51,974 nt of DNA from Granulosicoccus sp965367215 (GTDB taxonomy: Bacteria > Pseudomonadota > Gammaproteobacteria > Granulosicoccales > Granulosicoccaceae): assembly GCA_965367215.1 (NCBI GenBank), contig CBDUIJ010000004.1, forward strand, positions 1-51,974, read 5' to 3'. Both the position numbers and the translations under genes were made by a program. The notes below the pieces were generated by a model. That model saw only the letters and a list, made by a program, of their open reading frames with translations. It had not been told where the DNA came from and searched no databases. This document shows, piece after piece, positions 34,921-44,644 of the stretch; within the stretch, counting starts at the first letter, position 1, and every line of letters starts with the position of its first letter.

Positions 34921-35907
34921 TCAAGCTGCAGCGTTGAACTGGGCAGGCTGGGAGAAAAAGCTCTCGACCAGTCTGAGTTGGTCCACGGAATCTTCCACTG
35001 TGTTGATCATTTCGCGAAACGCAGCGGCATGTTTCAATCCCTTGCAATACCAGGCAATGTGCTTGCGAGCAATGCGAACACCGCGGTATTCACCGTATAG
35101 CTGATGACAACCTTCAAGCTGAGTCAACAGCGTTGCCCCTACCTGTTCGAGTGAGGGAGGCAATGGTACAGCTTCACCACGCAACGCGGCAGTTATTTCC
35201 CCGAATATCCATGGATTACCCTGTGCCGCCCGACCGATCATCACGCCGGCAGCGCCTGTGGATTGCATGACCTGACGCGCCTGCTCCCCGGTGGTGATAT
35301 CGCCATTGGCGATAACGGGAATGGAAACGGCGTCGACAATGGCCGCGATGGTGTCGTACTCGGCCTGCCCCTTGAAACGATCACTGCGTGTACGGCCGTG
35401 GACAGCCAGACAGGCAATGCCTTCACGCTCGGCAAGTCTTGCGATATCGACACCATTGCGTGTTTCCGGCGTCGGACCGGTTCTGATCTTCAAGGTCACC
35501 GGGACATCGACCCTTGCGACCACGGCACGCAGGATATCGCGCACCTGATCCGGATAGGCCAGCAGCGCAGAACCTGCCTGTCGGTTGCAGACCTTCTTTG
35601 CCGGGCATCCCATGTTGATATCGATGATCTGTGCACCGTGCGCAACATTCAGTGCAGCGGCTTCCGCCATGGCTTCAGGCTCGGCACCAGCGATCTGTAC
35701 AGCATGCGGCAGATCATTATCGGCACGCACGATTCGATGTCGCGTCTTGGCCGTGGCATACAGCAAGGTATCGCTGGAAATCATCTCGGAGGCGGCATAA
35801 CCGACCCCCGCTTTTGCGCAGGCATCCCGGAAGGGACGGTCGGTCACACCCGCCATTGGTGCCAGAAACACAGGGTTTTCTACAACATGTGTTCCTATTT
35901 CTATCAT
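34921..35907 (-). CDS. dusB: tRNA-dihydrouridine synthase B
   Basis: 328-aa FMN-dependent enzyme that reduces uridine to dihydrouridine in tRNA. It has the Dus TIM barrel: FLAPMAGVTDRPFRDACAKA, the active-site Cys region DINMGCPAKKVCNRQAGSAL, LAVHGRTRSDRFKGQAEYD, IPVIANGDI and GVMIGRAAQGNPWIF. A helical C-terminal domain follows. It heads the dusB-fis(-purH) operon, so its upstream gap (35908-36020) probably holds the growth-regulated promoter of fis. I could not assign the hexamers with confidence. Confidence 0.95.
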   Translation of the reverse strand: MIEIGTHVVENPVFLAPMAGVTDRPFRDACAKAGVGYAASEMISSDTLLYATAKTRHRIVRADNDLPHAVQIAGAEPEAMAEAAALNVAHGAQIIDINMGCPAKKVCNRQAGSALLAYPDQVRDILRAVVARVDVPVTLKIRTGPTPETRNGVDIARLAEREGIACLAVHGRTRSDRFKGQAEYDTIAAIVDAVSIPVIANGDITTGEQARQVMQSTGAAGVMIGRAAQGNPWIFGEITAALRGEAVPLPPSLEQVGATLLTQLEGCHQLYGEYRGVRIARKHIAWYCKGLKHAAAFREMINTVEDSVDQLRLVESFFSQPAQFNAAA

Positions 35908-36020
35908 GGCAGGTGTGGACTAAAGGCGGCCGTATATCCTAATACAGATCTGCCTTTAAAAATACCGTATGAGGGAACAGCAGTTGACGTACATCACTGG
36001 CTGAGCGACGAAACAGAGCG

Positions 36021-37451
36021 TTATCTGAAGTCCAGCTCAAATGACATGGCCTCGTTTCCGGGATCTTCCATGTTGAGACTGATGTCCAGGCTTTTACCCA
36101 CATCCAGTACATCTCCCGCCTGCCAGTTGTCCAGATAGTCCGACGGCTGGTAGTCATGCTGCACGATCAGGCGACCACTACGATCCGTCAGCAGAATCTC
36201 CAGCGTCGGATAGCGCTGACTGAACTCCGCCTGATTCACGAATCCGATATTGATGATGAGCATATCGTCAACATCCGGATGTGAAAAAACGGTTCGTTTG
36301 GTTACTTTCAGTGCGCTCAGGTCAACTCGCTCCGGCACACTGCAGCCGAACACCGCACAGACAGATTCGAGTACCGGTCTGACAAGATGATTGTTCTGCA
36401 GCGCGTCACGCTCGCGGTAACCATACAATCCGGCGGCCAGTATCAGCACGCCCATGAACAGCAGGCCACGAAACCACCAGGCACCCACCGGTTCCTCTAC
36501 AGTGATGATCGGCAGCTCGGGTTTCTTCAGCGAGTCCAGCAGTTCATCGATCTCCCCTACCGCGTCCTCTTCAGCAGCCGGTTGCGACTGGGCTACCCCG
36601 GAGGCGGGATCATCTGCAGCGCCCTTGGAGGCCGCCGCTGTCGGTTCCGAAGCTCCATCGCCCATCGCCGCGCGCGCATCCTCGATGACATCCTCGGCAT
36701 ACAGGGTTTCATCGATGGATTCGTCGAAATCATCCTCGTCACCCATATCGTCGAAATCGAAAGGCGGAACCTCTCGCGTCTCGTCCATATAGTCGATCTC
36801 GGGCAAACCGGCATCGGCCGAGAACAGGGCGAAGTCAGCGTAGGTGACGTCGAGCGGCGAGGCATTGCCGGAAGATCCGGCCTGTGTTGCGGCCCCTGCA
36901 TTCGACGAACCGGCTTGCGCGGCAGATTCCGGCTTGTCAGCAGATCCTGAACGGGCGTCTGAGTCCGAGTCTGCCTCGTCCGACTCCAGAGCCGCCTCCT
37001 CGTCATCGTCGGTGTTCTTTCGCAGATTTGCCAGCGCATCGAAAATACTCAGACACTCGCCGCAACGCACACGTGTGTCACTGGAGTCGAGCAGTTCGCG
37101 TGACACTTCGAACACGGTGTGGCAACTGGAACAACAGGTCTGCGGGTTCTGATCGCCCTCTTCCGAGATATAGGCGCTGGCCAGATCATCGATCGACTCA
37201 TCGCCCGGCGCATCATTGTCTGGCTCGCCGCCTGACTCATCCGGCTCATCATCGTGCGCCTCGCCCTCGGCGCCATCCTGATCGTTGTTCCTGTTCCCGC
37301 CGCCACCTTCTCCTGCCTGCGGCTCTTCAGACTCATCAGCAGTGCCATCAGCCTGATCGTCCTCGGACTCCGACGTCGCAGGGCTATCAGTATCAGGCTT
37401 GATACGATCCTTGCTCGGTCCGAACCGGGATTTCTGGCTGCGTTTGGCCAT
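36021..37451 (-). CDS. Zinc-ribbon (MJ0042) and DUF3426 membrane protein
   Basis: 476-aa protein with an unusual acidic N-terminus (about residues 15-95, Asp/Glu/Gly/Ser-rich). It is followed by a zinc ribbon with paired Cys (CCSSCHTVFEVSRELLDSSD, then RVRCGECLSIF). A second acidic low-complexity stretch of about 170 residues comes next, then one membrane helix (WWFRGLLFMGVLILAAGLYG) and a C-terminal DUF3426 beta-domain (VDDMLIINIGFVNQAEFSQR). The gene sits next to prmA as in other gammaproteobacteria, where its role is unknown. ATG 37451 is preferred over the TTG two codons earlier. The acidic insertions are longer than I would expect for the family. Confidence 0.85.
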   Translation of the reverse strand: MAKRSQKSRFGPSKDRIKPDTDSPATSESEDDQADGTADESEEPQAGEGGGGNRNNDQDGAEGEAHDDEPDESGGEPDNDAPGDESIDDLASAYISEEGDQNPQTCCSSCHTVFEVSRELLDSSDTRVRCGECLSIFDALANLRKNTDDDEEAALESDEADSDSDARSGSADKPESAAQAGSSNAGAATQAGSSGNASPLDVTYADFALFSADAGLPEIDYMDETREVPPFDFDDMGDEDDFDESIDETLYAEDVIEDARAAMGDGASEPTAAASKGAADDPASGVAQSQPAAEEDAVGEIDELLDSLKKPELPIITVEEPVGAWWFRGLLFMGVLILAAGLYGYRERDALQNNHLVRPVLESVCAVFGCSVPERVDLSALKVTKRTVFSHPDVDDMLIINIGFVNQAEFSQRYPTLEILLTDRSGRLIVQHDYQPSDYLDNWQAGDVLDVGKSLDISLNMEDPGNEAMSFELDFR

Positions 37452-37467
37452 GATCAATCAGCGGAGG

Positions 37468-38394
37468 TCAGCGACGAATCGCGGTCATCAACGCCCAGCC
37501 GTCACGAGCCTGACCAGGCTCGAACTCGAAGTTTTCAGCGTATCGCTCACTCAGAGGCGCCATCTGCTCACTGAGAATACCGGACACGATCAGTCGCCCA
37601 CCCGGCACCACGGTCGCCGCTAGGGTATCTGCAAGTTCCATCAATGGCTTGAAGAGGATGTTGGCCAAAACGAGTTCCACCGAAATATCATTCACAAGGT
37701 CAGGCATACCGATCTCGAGCTGCTCCAGTACGCCATTTTGCAGGGCATTGTCACGTGTAGCTGTCAACGCCTGCGGATCGATATCCACCGCCCAGGCCTT
37801 CTCGGCACCCAGCAGCAGAGCAGCAATGGCCAGAACGCCAGAGCCACATCCGTAGTCGATCACACGACAGCCCTGCATGGGACGCAATGTACGTGCCGTT
37901 TGTGCCCCCATCCACGCAAGGCACTGTGCAGTCGTGGCATGCGTACCCGTACCGAAGGCCATGCCGGGATCCAGTCGCAGATTGATCGCGGCGCTGTCAG
38001 GTGGAGCCTGCTCGGTCGGGCAGATCCAGAAGTGCTCGCCGAACTGCATGGGTTTGAAGGTATCCATCCAGGTTCGCTCCCATTCGCGCTCCTGCAGTCG
38101 CGACACCGAAAACAGGGGGACCGACAAGCCGAGCATGGCTGCCGACAGATACAGCGCATCATGCAGCTGCTCGAGATCTGTCTCGCGTGCGAAGAGCCCC
38201 ACCAGCGTGAGCTCTTCCCACAACCTCACCTCGCCCGGTACCGGCTCCAGCACTGCATGAGCCAGGTCTTCGTCATCATGACTGTCCTGCAGTGTTATGG
38301 ACAGAGCACCGGCCTCCAACAGCCAGTCCTCCAGAGACTCGACCTCTTCACGGGTGGTGTCGAGGGTTACTTCAATCCATTCAGGAGCAGTCAT
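37468..38394 (-). CDS. prmA: Ribosomal protein L11 methyltransferase
   Basis: 308-aa SAM-dependent methyltransferase that trimethylates ribosomal protein L11. The N-terminal L11-recognition domain opens WIEVTLDTTREEVESLEDWL. The catalytic domain has LRLDPGMAFGTGTHATTAQC, the SAM loop VIDYGCGSGVLAIAALLLGA, AVDIDPQALTATRDNA and the substrate motif LVLANILFKPL. ATG 38394 was chosen by match to the family start. The frame is open 198 bases further, but that part overlaps accC. It is part of the minus-strand run from aroQ. Confidence 0.95.
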   Translation of the reverse strand: MTAPEWIEVTLDTTREEVESLEDWLLEAGALSITLQDSHDDEDLAHAVLEPVPGEVRLWEELTLVGLFARETDLEQLHDALYLSAAMLGLSVPLFSVSRLQEREWERTWMDTFKPMQFGEHFWICPTEQAPPDSAAINLRLDPGMAFGTGTHATTAQCLAWMGAQTARTLRPMQGCRVIDYGCGSGVLAIAALLLGAEKAWAVDIDPQALTATRDNALQNGVLEQLEIGMPDLVNDISVELVLANILFKPLMELADTLAATVVPGGRLIVSGILSEQMAPLSERYAENFEFEPGQARDGWALMTAIRR

Positions 38395-38413
38395 GATGAT
38401 CCGGCAAGCGCCT

Positions 38414-39766
<1,353 letters not shown>

Positions 39767-39778
39767 GGGTCAGTGCAC

Positions 39779-40237
39779 TCAGTCAATGACGATCAGAGGC
39801 TCGCCGTATTCGACCGGCTGGCCATCTTCAACAAGAATCGCGCGGACGGTACCGCTGATTTCAGCTTCGATCTGATTCATGATCTTCATCGCTTCGATGA
39901 TGCACACCGTGTCGCCCTTGTTGACGCTCTGGCCCACTTCAATGAAGGACTTGGCAGTCGGCGATGAAGATCGGTAGAAGGTTCCGACCATGGGTGATTC
40001 CATGATGGTTCCCGGAGGCATGAGGTCATCAGCGGGTGCAGCAGCAGCTGCCGGTGCGGCTGGAGCCGCCGCCGGAGCATAGGACGCAGGCGCTGGTGCT
40101 GGAGCCGCCATGGGCATCATGGTGACACCCGAGGAGCGTGCGATGCGCACCGACTCTTCTCCCTCGACGATTTCGATTTCGGATACGTCCGAATCTTCCA
40201 GCAACTCGATCAACTTCTTGATCTTGCGAATATCCAT
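39779..40237 (-). CDS. accB: Acetyl-CoA carboxylase biotin carboxyl carrier protein
   Basis: 152-aa carrier subunit of acetyl-CoA carboxylase. The N-terminal helix (MDIRKIKKLIELLEDSD) and a flexible Ala/Pro linker (about residues 43-70) precede the biotinyl domain. Lys118 in EAMKIMNQIEAE is the biotinylation site, with Ile in place of the more common Met after the Lys. The thumb loop SPMVGTFYRSSSPTAKSFIE is present. It forms an operon with accC, 12 bases downstream, and probably with aroQ upstream. Confidence 0.97.
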   Translation of the reverse strand: MDIRKIKKLIELLEDSDVSEIEIVEGEESVRIARSSGVTMMPMAAPAPAPASYAPAAAPAAPAAAAAPADDLMPPGTIMESPMVGTFYRSSSPTAKSFIEVGQSVNKGDTVCIIEAMKIMNQIEAEISGTVRAILVEDGQPVEYGEPLIVID

Positions 40238-40268
40238 GGGGTAGTCCTGTCTGTATTCCGGTTCTGTG

Positions 40269-40715
40269 TTATTGGTCTTGTTCGAGTCGTGCTACAGCGG
40301 CCGTCAAGGCCATGCTGTATCCGGCAGGGCCGAAGCCGAGCAGTGTACCCACCGAGATATCGGAAAAATACGAATGATGCCGGAAAGACTCGCGCTGATA
40401 AATGTTCGTTACATGTACTTCAATCAGCGGCAGTGCCACGCCCAGAAAGGCATCGCGCAGCGCTACGCTGGTATGGCTGTATCCGCCGGGATTGATGATG
40501 GCGATGCGCACGCCTTCGGCCGGTGCCGCGTGAACGCGATCGATCAGAGCACCTTCACTGTTGCTCTGAAAGAAATCGATACTGACCCCCAGTCGGGCGG
40601 CCTGATCGCTCAGCTGCGCTTCGATGTCGGCAAGACGAACAGAGCCGTATCTTTCGGGCTCACGGGTACCAAGAAGGTTAAGGTTGGGCCCATTGAGCAC
40701 CAGCACCTGTGACAT
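40269..40715 (-). CDS. aroQ: Type II 3-dehydroquinate dehydratase
   Basis: 148-aa enzyme that dehydrates 3-dehydroquinate in the shikimate pathway. It forms a dodecamer in known homologues. Catalytic features are LVLNGPNLNLLGTREPERYG with the active Tyr23, FFQSNSEGALIDRVH, NPGGYSHTSVALRDA and VHVTNIYQRESFRHHSY with the second catalytic His. It stands first in aroQ-accB-accC-prmA, the order seen in Pseudomonas. Upstream it is divergent from the srkA-like gene; the 105-base gap shows no clear promoter. Confidence 0.97.
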   Translation of the reverse strand: MSQVLVLNGPNLNLLGTREPERYGSVRLADIEAQLSDQAARLGVSIDFFQSNSEGALIDRVHAAPAEGVRIAIINPGGYSHTSVALRDAFLGVALPLIEVHVTNIYQRESFRHHSYFSDISVGTLLGFGPAGYSMALTAAVARLEQDQ

Positions 40716-40820
40716 ACTTCAACGCTCCGGTTACAAAGTTTGCTGCACACGAGAGACGCTGAGATCAATCGCGACGGTAATTGTGAACGATAGCATCAAA
40801 TAGAGCTCATTTACAGACAG

Positions 40821-41849
40821 TTGGCGACATATACCGACGATAGGGAGTTAACGATCATTGATAATTCGGATGCCACCCTAGCCTTCCAGTCACTCGACCC
40901 GGTGCAGATACTCGATGCCATCGACAGCGTCGGTTGGCACACGGACGGTCGGGTCAGCGCTCTGAACAGCTACGAGAACCGCGTTTACTCCATCGGCATG
41001 GAAGATGGGCAGAGCGTGGTGGCAAAATTCTATCGTCCCGGACGCTGGAGCGACGAGACCATCCTGGAAGAGCACGCCTTCTGCGAAGCTCTGCTGGAAA
41101 GGGATATTCCCGTCATCGCACCCATCAAGGACGCCGATGGCAGGACGCTGCACTCGTCCGGCCCTTTCCGCTTCTGCCTGTTCCCGCGCGCCGGTGGCCG
41201 GCCTCCGGAACTGGACAACCCTGAACAACTGGCCGTCATCGGCCGCACTCTGGGACGCATGCACCTGGTTGGCGACGCTCATCAATTCGAACACCGCCCC
41301 TTCATCGATGCCGGCCGCCTCGGTGACGACTGCGCCGACTTCCTGCTGGATTCGGGGATGTTGCCCGCCGATCAGGCGGAGGTCTACGAGTCTGTTGTCG
41401 ACGAATTGTTACCGGAAATCCATGACCGCATGGATGACGTGCCCTACCGGGAAATTTCGGTGCATGGCGATTTCCACCCCGGCAACATTCTGTGGGGAAG
41501 TGACGGCACACCGCATCTGCTGGACTTCGACGATACCGCGACCGGCCCTGCCGTGCAGGATCTGTGGATGTTCATCTCCGGAGATCGGCAATACGCCCAG
41601 GCCCGCCTGGGTGACCTGCTGGATGGCTATCATGAATTCCGTGATTTCGATGAGCGTGAGCTTGCCCTGATCGAGCCGCTACGCAGCCTGCGCATCATTC
41701 ACTATGCCGCCTGGATCGCCAGGCGCTGGCAGGACCCGGCTTTCGTGCAGGCCTTTCCGTTCTTTGCCAGTGCACGCTTCTGGGATGAACACATACAGTC
41801 TCTACGAGAGCAATGCGCGGCGCTGGACGAGCCACCCCTTATCTATTGA
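40821..41849 (+). CDS. srkA: SrkA/RdoA-type stress response kinase
   Basis: 342-aa aminoglycoside-phosphotransferase-fold Ser/Thr kinase resembling E. coli SrkA (YihE), which counters stress-induced cell death. The catalytic loop is ISVHGDFHPGNILWG, the metal-binding Asp lies in HLLDFDDTATGPAVQDLWM, and the nucleotide Lys is in QSVVAKFYRPGRW. No ATG exists near the start. TTG 40821 is the longest choice, while AGGGAG at 40841-40846 would best serve an ATT codon at 40857, just before IDNSDATLAFQSL. The true start is therefore unsettled. Confidence 0.88.
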   Translation: MATYTDDRELTIIDNSDATLAFQSLDPVQILDAIDSVGWHTDGRVSALNSYENRVYSIGMEDGQSVVAKFYRPGRWSDETILEEHAFCEALLERDIPVIAPIKDADGRTLHSSGPFRFCLFPRAGGRPPELDNPEQLAVIGRTLGRMHLVGDAHQFEHRPFIDAGRLGDDCADFLLDSGMLPADQAEVYESVVDELLPEIHDRMDDVPYREISVHGDFHPGNILWGSDGTPHLLDFDDTATGPAVQDLWMFISGDRQYAQARLGDLLDGYHEFRDFDERELALIEPLRSLRIIHYAAWIARRWQDPAFVQAFPFFASARFWDEHIQSLREQCAALDEPPLIY

Positions 41850-41870
41850 TGAGGGAGGGCCTGGCCTGAC

Positions 41871-42326
41871 TCAGGTGTGGTTGAAGACCAGACTGCCTTT
41901 GCCGTACTTTCCCAGATCGACATCGAAGGCCATCTCGACACTGCCCTCATCCTGCATGCGCCTGCCCGCATCGACGACAACTTCGACCAACCGGAGATGC
42001 GCAGACTTGTCGTTCATCAGCAGGCTGGAACAGATGTTCATCATCTCGTAGAAGTTTTCACTGGCCGTGGCAGTCAGTACACCGTCCTCGACCATGGCTT
42101 CGGCACCACCGGGCGGAATCATGGACAGCGCACAACCCAGGGCCGCGGCCGTGGTCAGACTGCAACTGCAGCTCGCCACGAATTCATCCTCGCGATTGAG
42201 AAAGATTGCCACATGATCCAGGCTTGCGGCATCCGGTGCACTGCCCTCTTTGGCGGTGGCCTCGACGCCCAGAACCATCGACAGCATTTCGGCAACCTTG
42301 TTTGCCGCGGGTGTCTGATAATTCAT
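41871..42326 (-). CDS. Possible CheC/CheX-like chemotaxis phosphatase
   Basis: 151-aa protein without signal peptide or membrane segment. The segment SENFYEMMNICSSLL contains an E-x3-E-x2-N pattern close to the catalytic [DS]-x3-E-x2-N of CheC/CheX/FliY phosphatases. The alternating strands around it (LRLVEVVVDAG) suit that fold. It follows the CheY-like gene by 2 bases, which supports a role in removing phosphate from that regulator. Only one such motif is seen. The assignment is a structural guess from motif and context. Confidence 0.55.
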   Translation of the reverse strand: MNYQTPAANKVAEMLSMVLGVEATAKEGSAPDAASLDHVAIFLNREDEFVASCSCSLTTAAALGCALSMIPPGGAEAMVEDGVLTATASENFYEMMNICSSLLMNDKSAHLRLVEVVVDAGRRMQDEGSVEMAFDVDLGKYGKGSLVFNHT

Positions 42327-42328
42327 GA

Positions 42329-42691
42329 TTATCCGAGGATCGGTTCCAGAGTTCGCTGGAAGGTTGCCGCCGTGAACGGCTTGGCTACCAGAAACTGAGC
42401 ACCGGCCTCTTTCGCCTGCGCACGCATCTCAGGCGTCGATTCCGTGGTCACGAATCCGAAATTGACGGTGTTACCGGCGGCCCGGATGGCCTTGAGGAAG
42501 TCTATGCCGTTCATCTGCGGCATGTTCCAGTCACACAGCACCAGAGTGGGGTTGCAGGCGTCTATTTTCGCCAGCGCATCGGTGCCATCTTCAGCCTCTT
42601 CGAATTCCATGTCGTCGAAGCCCGCCTGCTTGAGCGTTCGCTTGACGATCATGCGCATCGATTTCGAATCATCGACAATCATTACTTTCAT
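42329..42691 (-). CDS. CheY-like single-domain response regulator
   Basis: 120-aa receiver domain with no output domain. The acidic pocket is in VMIVDDSKSMRMI, the phosphorylation Asp54 in LVLCDWNMPQMNG, the switch Thr in GFVTTES and the conserved Lys104 in FLVAKPF. ATG 42691 is preferred; GTG 42697 is in frame two codons earlier. It is followed directly by the CheC/CheX-like gene, suggesting a two-gene signalling module. No histidine kinase gene is in the window. Confidence 0.92.
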   Translation of the reverse strand: MKVMIVDDSKSMRMIVKRTLKQAGFDDMEFEEAEDGTDALAKIDACNPTLVLCDWNMPQMNGIDFLKAIRAAGNTVNFGFVTTESTPEMRAQAKEAGAQFLVAKPFTAATFQRTLEPILG

Positions 42692-42815
42692 GGACACTAC
42701 ACCGAATCAGATGGGTTACCCACAGATAACGACCATCCTTCGTGCCTATGAAGGCTCCGCTACACGCATGTAACGGTTATTTTCGGCAGTACAGGTCTCA
42801 CAACGAATAATTGAG

Positions 42816-42841
42816 TGCCTGACCTCAATCGGTCAGGCACT
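42816..42841 (-). terminator. Hairpin terminator downstream of fabB
   Basis: GTGCCTGACC (42816-42825) and GGTCAGGCAC (42832-42841) form a perfect 10-bp stem with loop TCAATC. On the minus strand it lies 41 bases after the fabB stop and is followed by the moderately T-rich TCAATTATTCG. Confidence 0.7.
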
Positions 42842-42882
42842 TTCGGGAACGCCTTGTCGCATTCCCTCTGCCCTGGAACGAT

Positions 42883-44094
42883 CTAGACGCGTCGAAAAAC
42901 CAGCGATGCGTTGGTACCGCCAAAGCCGAAGCTGTTGGACATGACGGTATCGATGGTAGCGTTGTCAATACGTTGACGTACGATAGGCAGGTCGCTGGCT
43001 GCTTCGTCGAGTTCGGTGATATTGGCCGATTCGGCGATGAAGCCTGCCTGCTGCATCAGCAATGTGTAGATGGCTTCCTGCACACCGGCAGCACCCAGAG
43101 AGTGTCCGGACAAGGATTTGGTGGATCCGATATGTGGGATTCGATCACCGAATGCCTGTCTGACTGCACCCAGTTCGGCTACATCACCCACCGGCGTACT
43201 GGTGCCGTGTGCGTTGATGTAATCGATAGGGGTATCAACCGTGGAACTGGCGATCTGCATGCAACGCATGGCACCTTCACCCGATGGAGCAACCATGTCA
43301 TAACCGTCAGAAGTCGCGCCATAGCCGACCACTTCGGCGTAGATCTTCGCCCCACGCGCCTTGGCCGCTTCCAGCTCTTCGACCACCACCATGCCACCAC
43401 CACCGGCAATGACGAAACCATCGCGATTGGCGTCATAGGCACGTGATGCCACTTCAGGCGTGTCGTTGTACTTGGTGGACAGCGCACCCATGGCATCAAA
43501 CAGACTGCTCAGTGTCCAGTGCTCTTCTTCACCGCCACCGGCAAAGACGCGGTCCTGCTTGCCCAGCTGAATGAGTTCAAGCGCATTACCAATGCAGTGA
43601 GCACTGGTGGAACAGGCAGAGGCAATGGAATAATTGATGCCCTTGATCTTGAACGGTGTGGCCAGACAGGCAGACACGGTACTGGCCATGGTCTGAGTGA
43701 CCCGATAGGGTCCGACCCGGCGAATGCCCTTGTTACGCAGAATGTCTGCAGCATCGACCTGACTGGCCGATGAGCCGCCGCCCGAACCGGCAATGATACC
43801 GGTGCGATGGTTGGACACTTCGCTCTCTTCCAGCCCGGCATCGGCGATAGCCTGCTGCATGGCAAGGTAGGCATAAGCGGCTGCATCGCCCATGAAGCGA
43901 TACTGCTTGCGATCTATCGCCTCCTTGAGATCGATATCAGGCGCGGCAGCGACATGGCTGCGCATACCCATTTCCTTGTAGATTTCCCGATGGGTAATAC
44001 CCGATTTGGCCAATCTCAAGGATTCTGTAACCGACTCCTTGTCATTTCCCAGACAGGAAACGATACCAATGCCGGTAATTACTGCTCTACGCAT
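42883..44094 (-). CDS. fabB: 3-oxoacyl-ACP synthase I
   Basis: 403-aa condensing enzyme required to elongate unsaturated acyl chains. The catalytic Cys161 lies in SIASACSTSAHCIGNALEL. His296 is in NAHGTSTPVGD, and Lys326 and His331 in STKSLSGHSLGAAG. The start MRRAVITGIGIVSCLGND is exactly that of FabB. It lies 12 bases after fabA; fabA-fabB form the anaerobic unsaturated fatty acid operon of gammaproteobacteria. A terminator follows at 42816-42841. Confidence 0.97.
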   Translation of the reverse strand: MRRAVITGIGIVSCLGNDKESVTESLRLAKSGITHREIYKEMGMRSHVAAAPDIDLKEAIDRKQYRFMGDAAAYAYLAMQQAIADAGLEESEVSNHRTGIIAGSGGGSSASQVDAADILRNKGIRRVGPYRVTQTMASTVSACLATPFKIKGINYSIASACSTSAHCIGNALELIQLGKQDRVFAGGGEEEHWTLSSLFDAMGALSTKYNDTPEVASRAYDANRDGFVIAGGGGMVVVEELEAAKARGAKIYAEVVGYGATSDGYDMVAPSGEGAMRCMQIASSTVDTPIDYINAHGTSTPVGDVAELGAVRQAFGDRIPHIGSTKSLSGHSLGAAGVQEAIYTLLMQQAGFIAESANITELDEAASDLPIVRQRIDNATIDTVMSNSFGFGGTNASLVFRRV

Positions 44095-44106
44095 GATGCC
44101 AACTCT

Positions 44107-44637
44107 TCAGAAATCTTCAGTGGATGTAAACAGACCTACCCGCAAGTCGCTGGCGGTGTAGATTTCCTTGTCATCAACCAGCATGCGCCCGTCGGCTATG
44201 CCCATGACAAGTCGTCTCTCTATCAGGCGCTTGATGGTCAACTCATAGCGTACCACTTTGGCAGAAGGCAGCACCTGACCGAAGAATTTCACTTCGCCGG
44301 AACCCAGGGCACGACCCCGACCGGGGTTGCCCTTCCAGCCGAGAAAGAAACCCACCAGTTGCCACAGGGCATCCAGACCGAGACAACCGGGCATGACCGG
44401 GTCGCTCTCGAAATGACAGCCAAAGAACCACAAATCGGGATTGATATCCAGTTCGGCAATGATCTGACCCTTGCCCGCTGCTCCGCCATCAGCCGTGATG
44501 CTGGTGATACGGTCGAACATGAGCATGTTCGGCAGTGGCAGACGGGCGTTGCCTTCCCCGAAGAGCTCACCGTGCCCGCAGGCAATGAGCTCCTCACGAT
44601 TGAAGGTATGTCGGTCTGATAGATCTGGTGGGTTCAT
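44107..44637 (-). CDS. fabA: 3-hydroxydecanoyl-ACP dehydratase/isomerase
   Basis: 176-aa hotdog-fold enzyme that dehydrates 3-hydroxydecanoyl-ACP and isomerises the double bond, starting unsaturated fatty-acid synthesis. The active-site His75 is in WFFGCHFESDPVMPG and Asp89 in CLGLDALWQLVGFFLGW. FNREELIACGHGELFG is the usual N-terminal motif. ATG 44637 was chosen over the TTG at 44655. It is followed by fabB and preceded, 7 bases upstream, by the DUF4197 lipoprotein gene. Confidence 0.97.
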   Translation of the reverse strand: MNPPDLSDRHTFNREELIACGHGELFGEGNARLPLPNMLMFDRITSITADGGAAGKGQIIAELDINPDLWFFGCHFESDPVMPGCLGLDALWQLVGFFLGWKGNPGRGRALGSGEVKFFGQVLPSAKVVRYELTIKRLIERRLVMGIADGRMLVDDKEIYTASDLRVGLFTSTEDF

Positions 44638-44644
44638 GTAGTTT

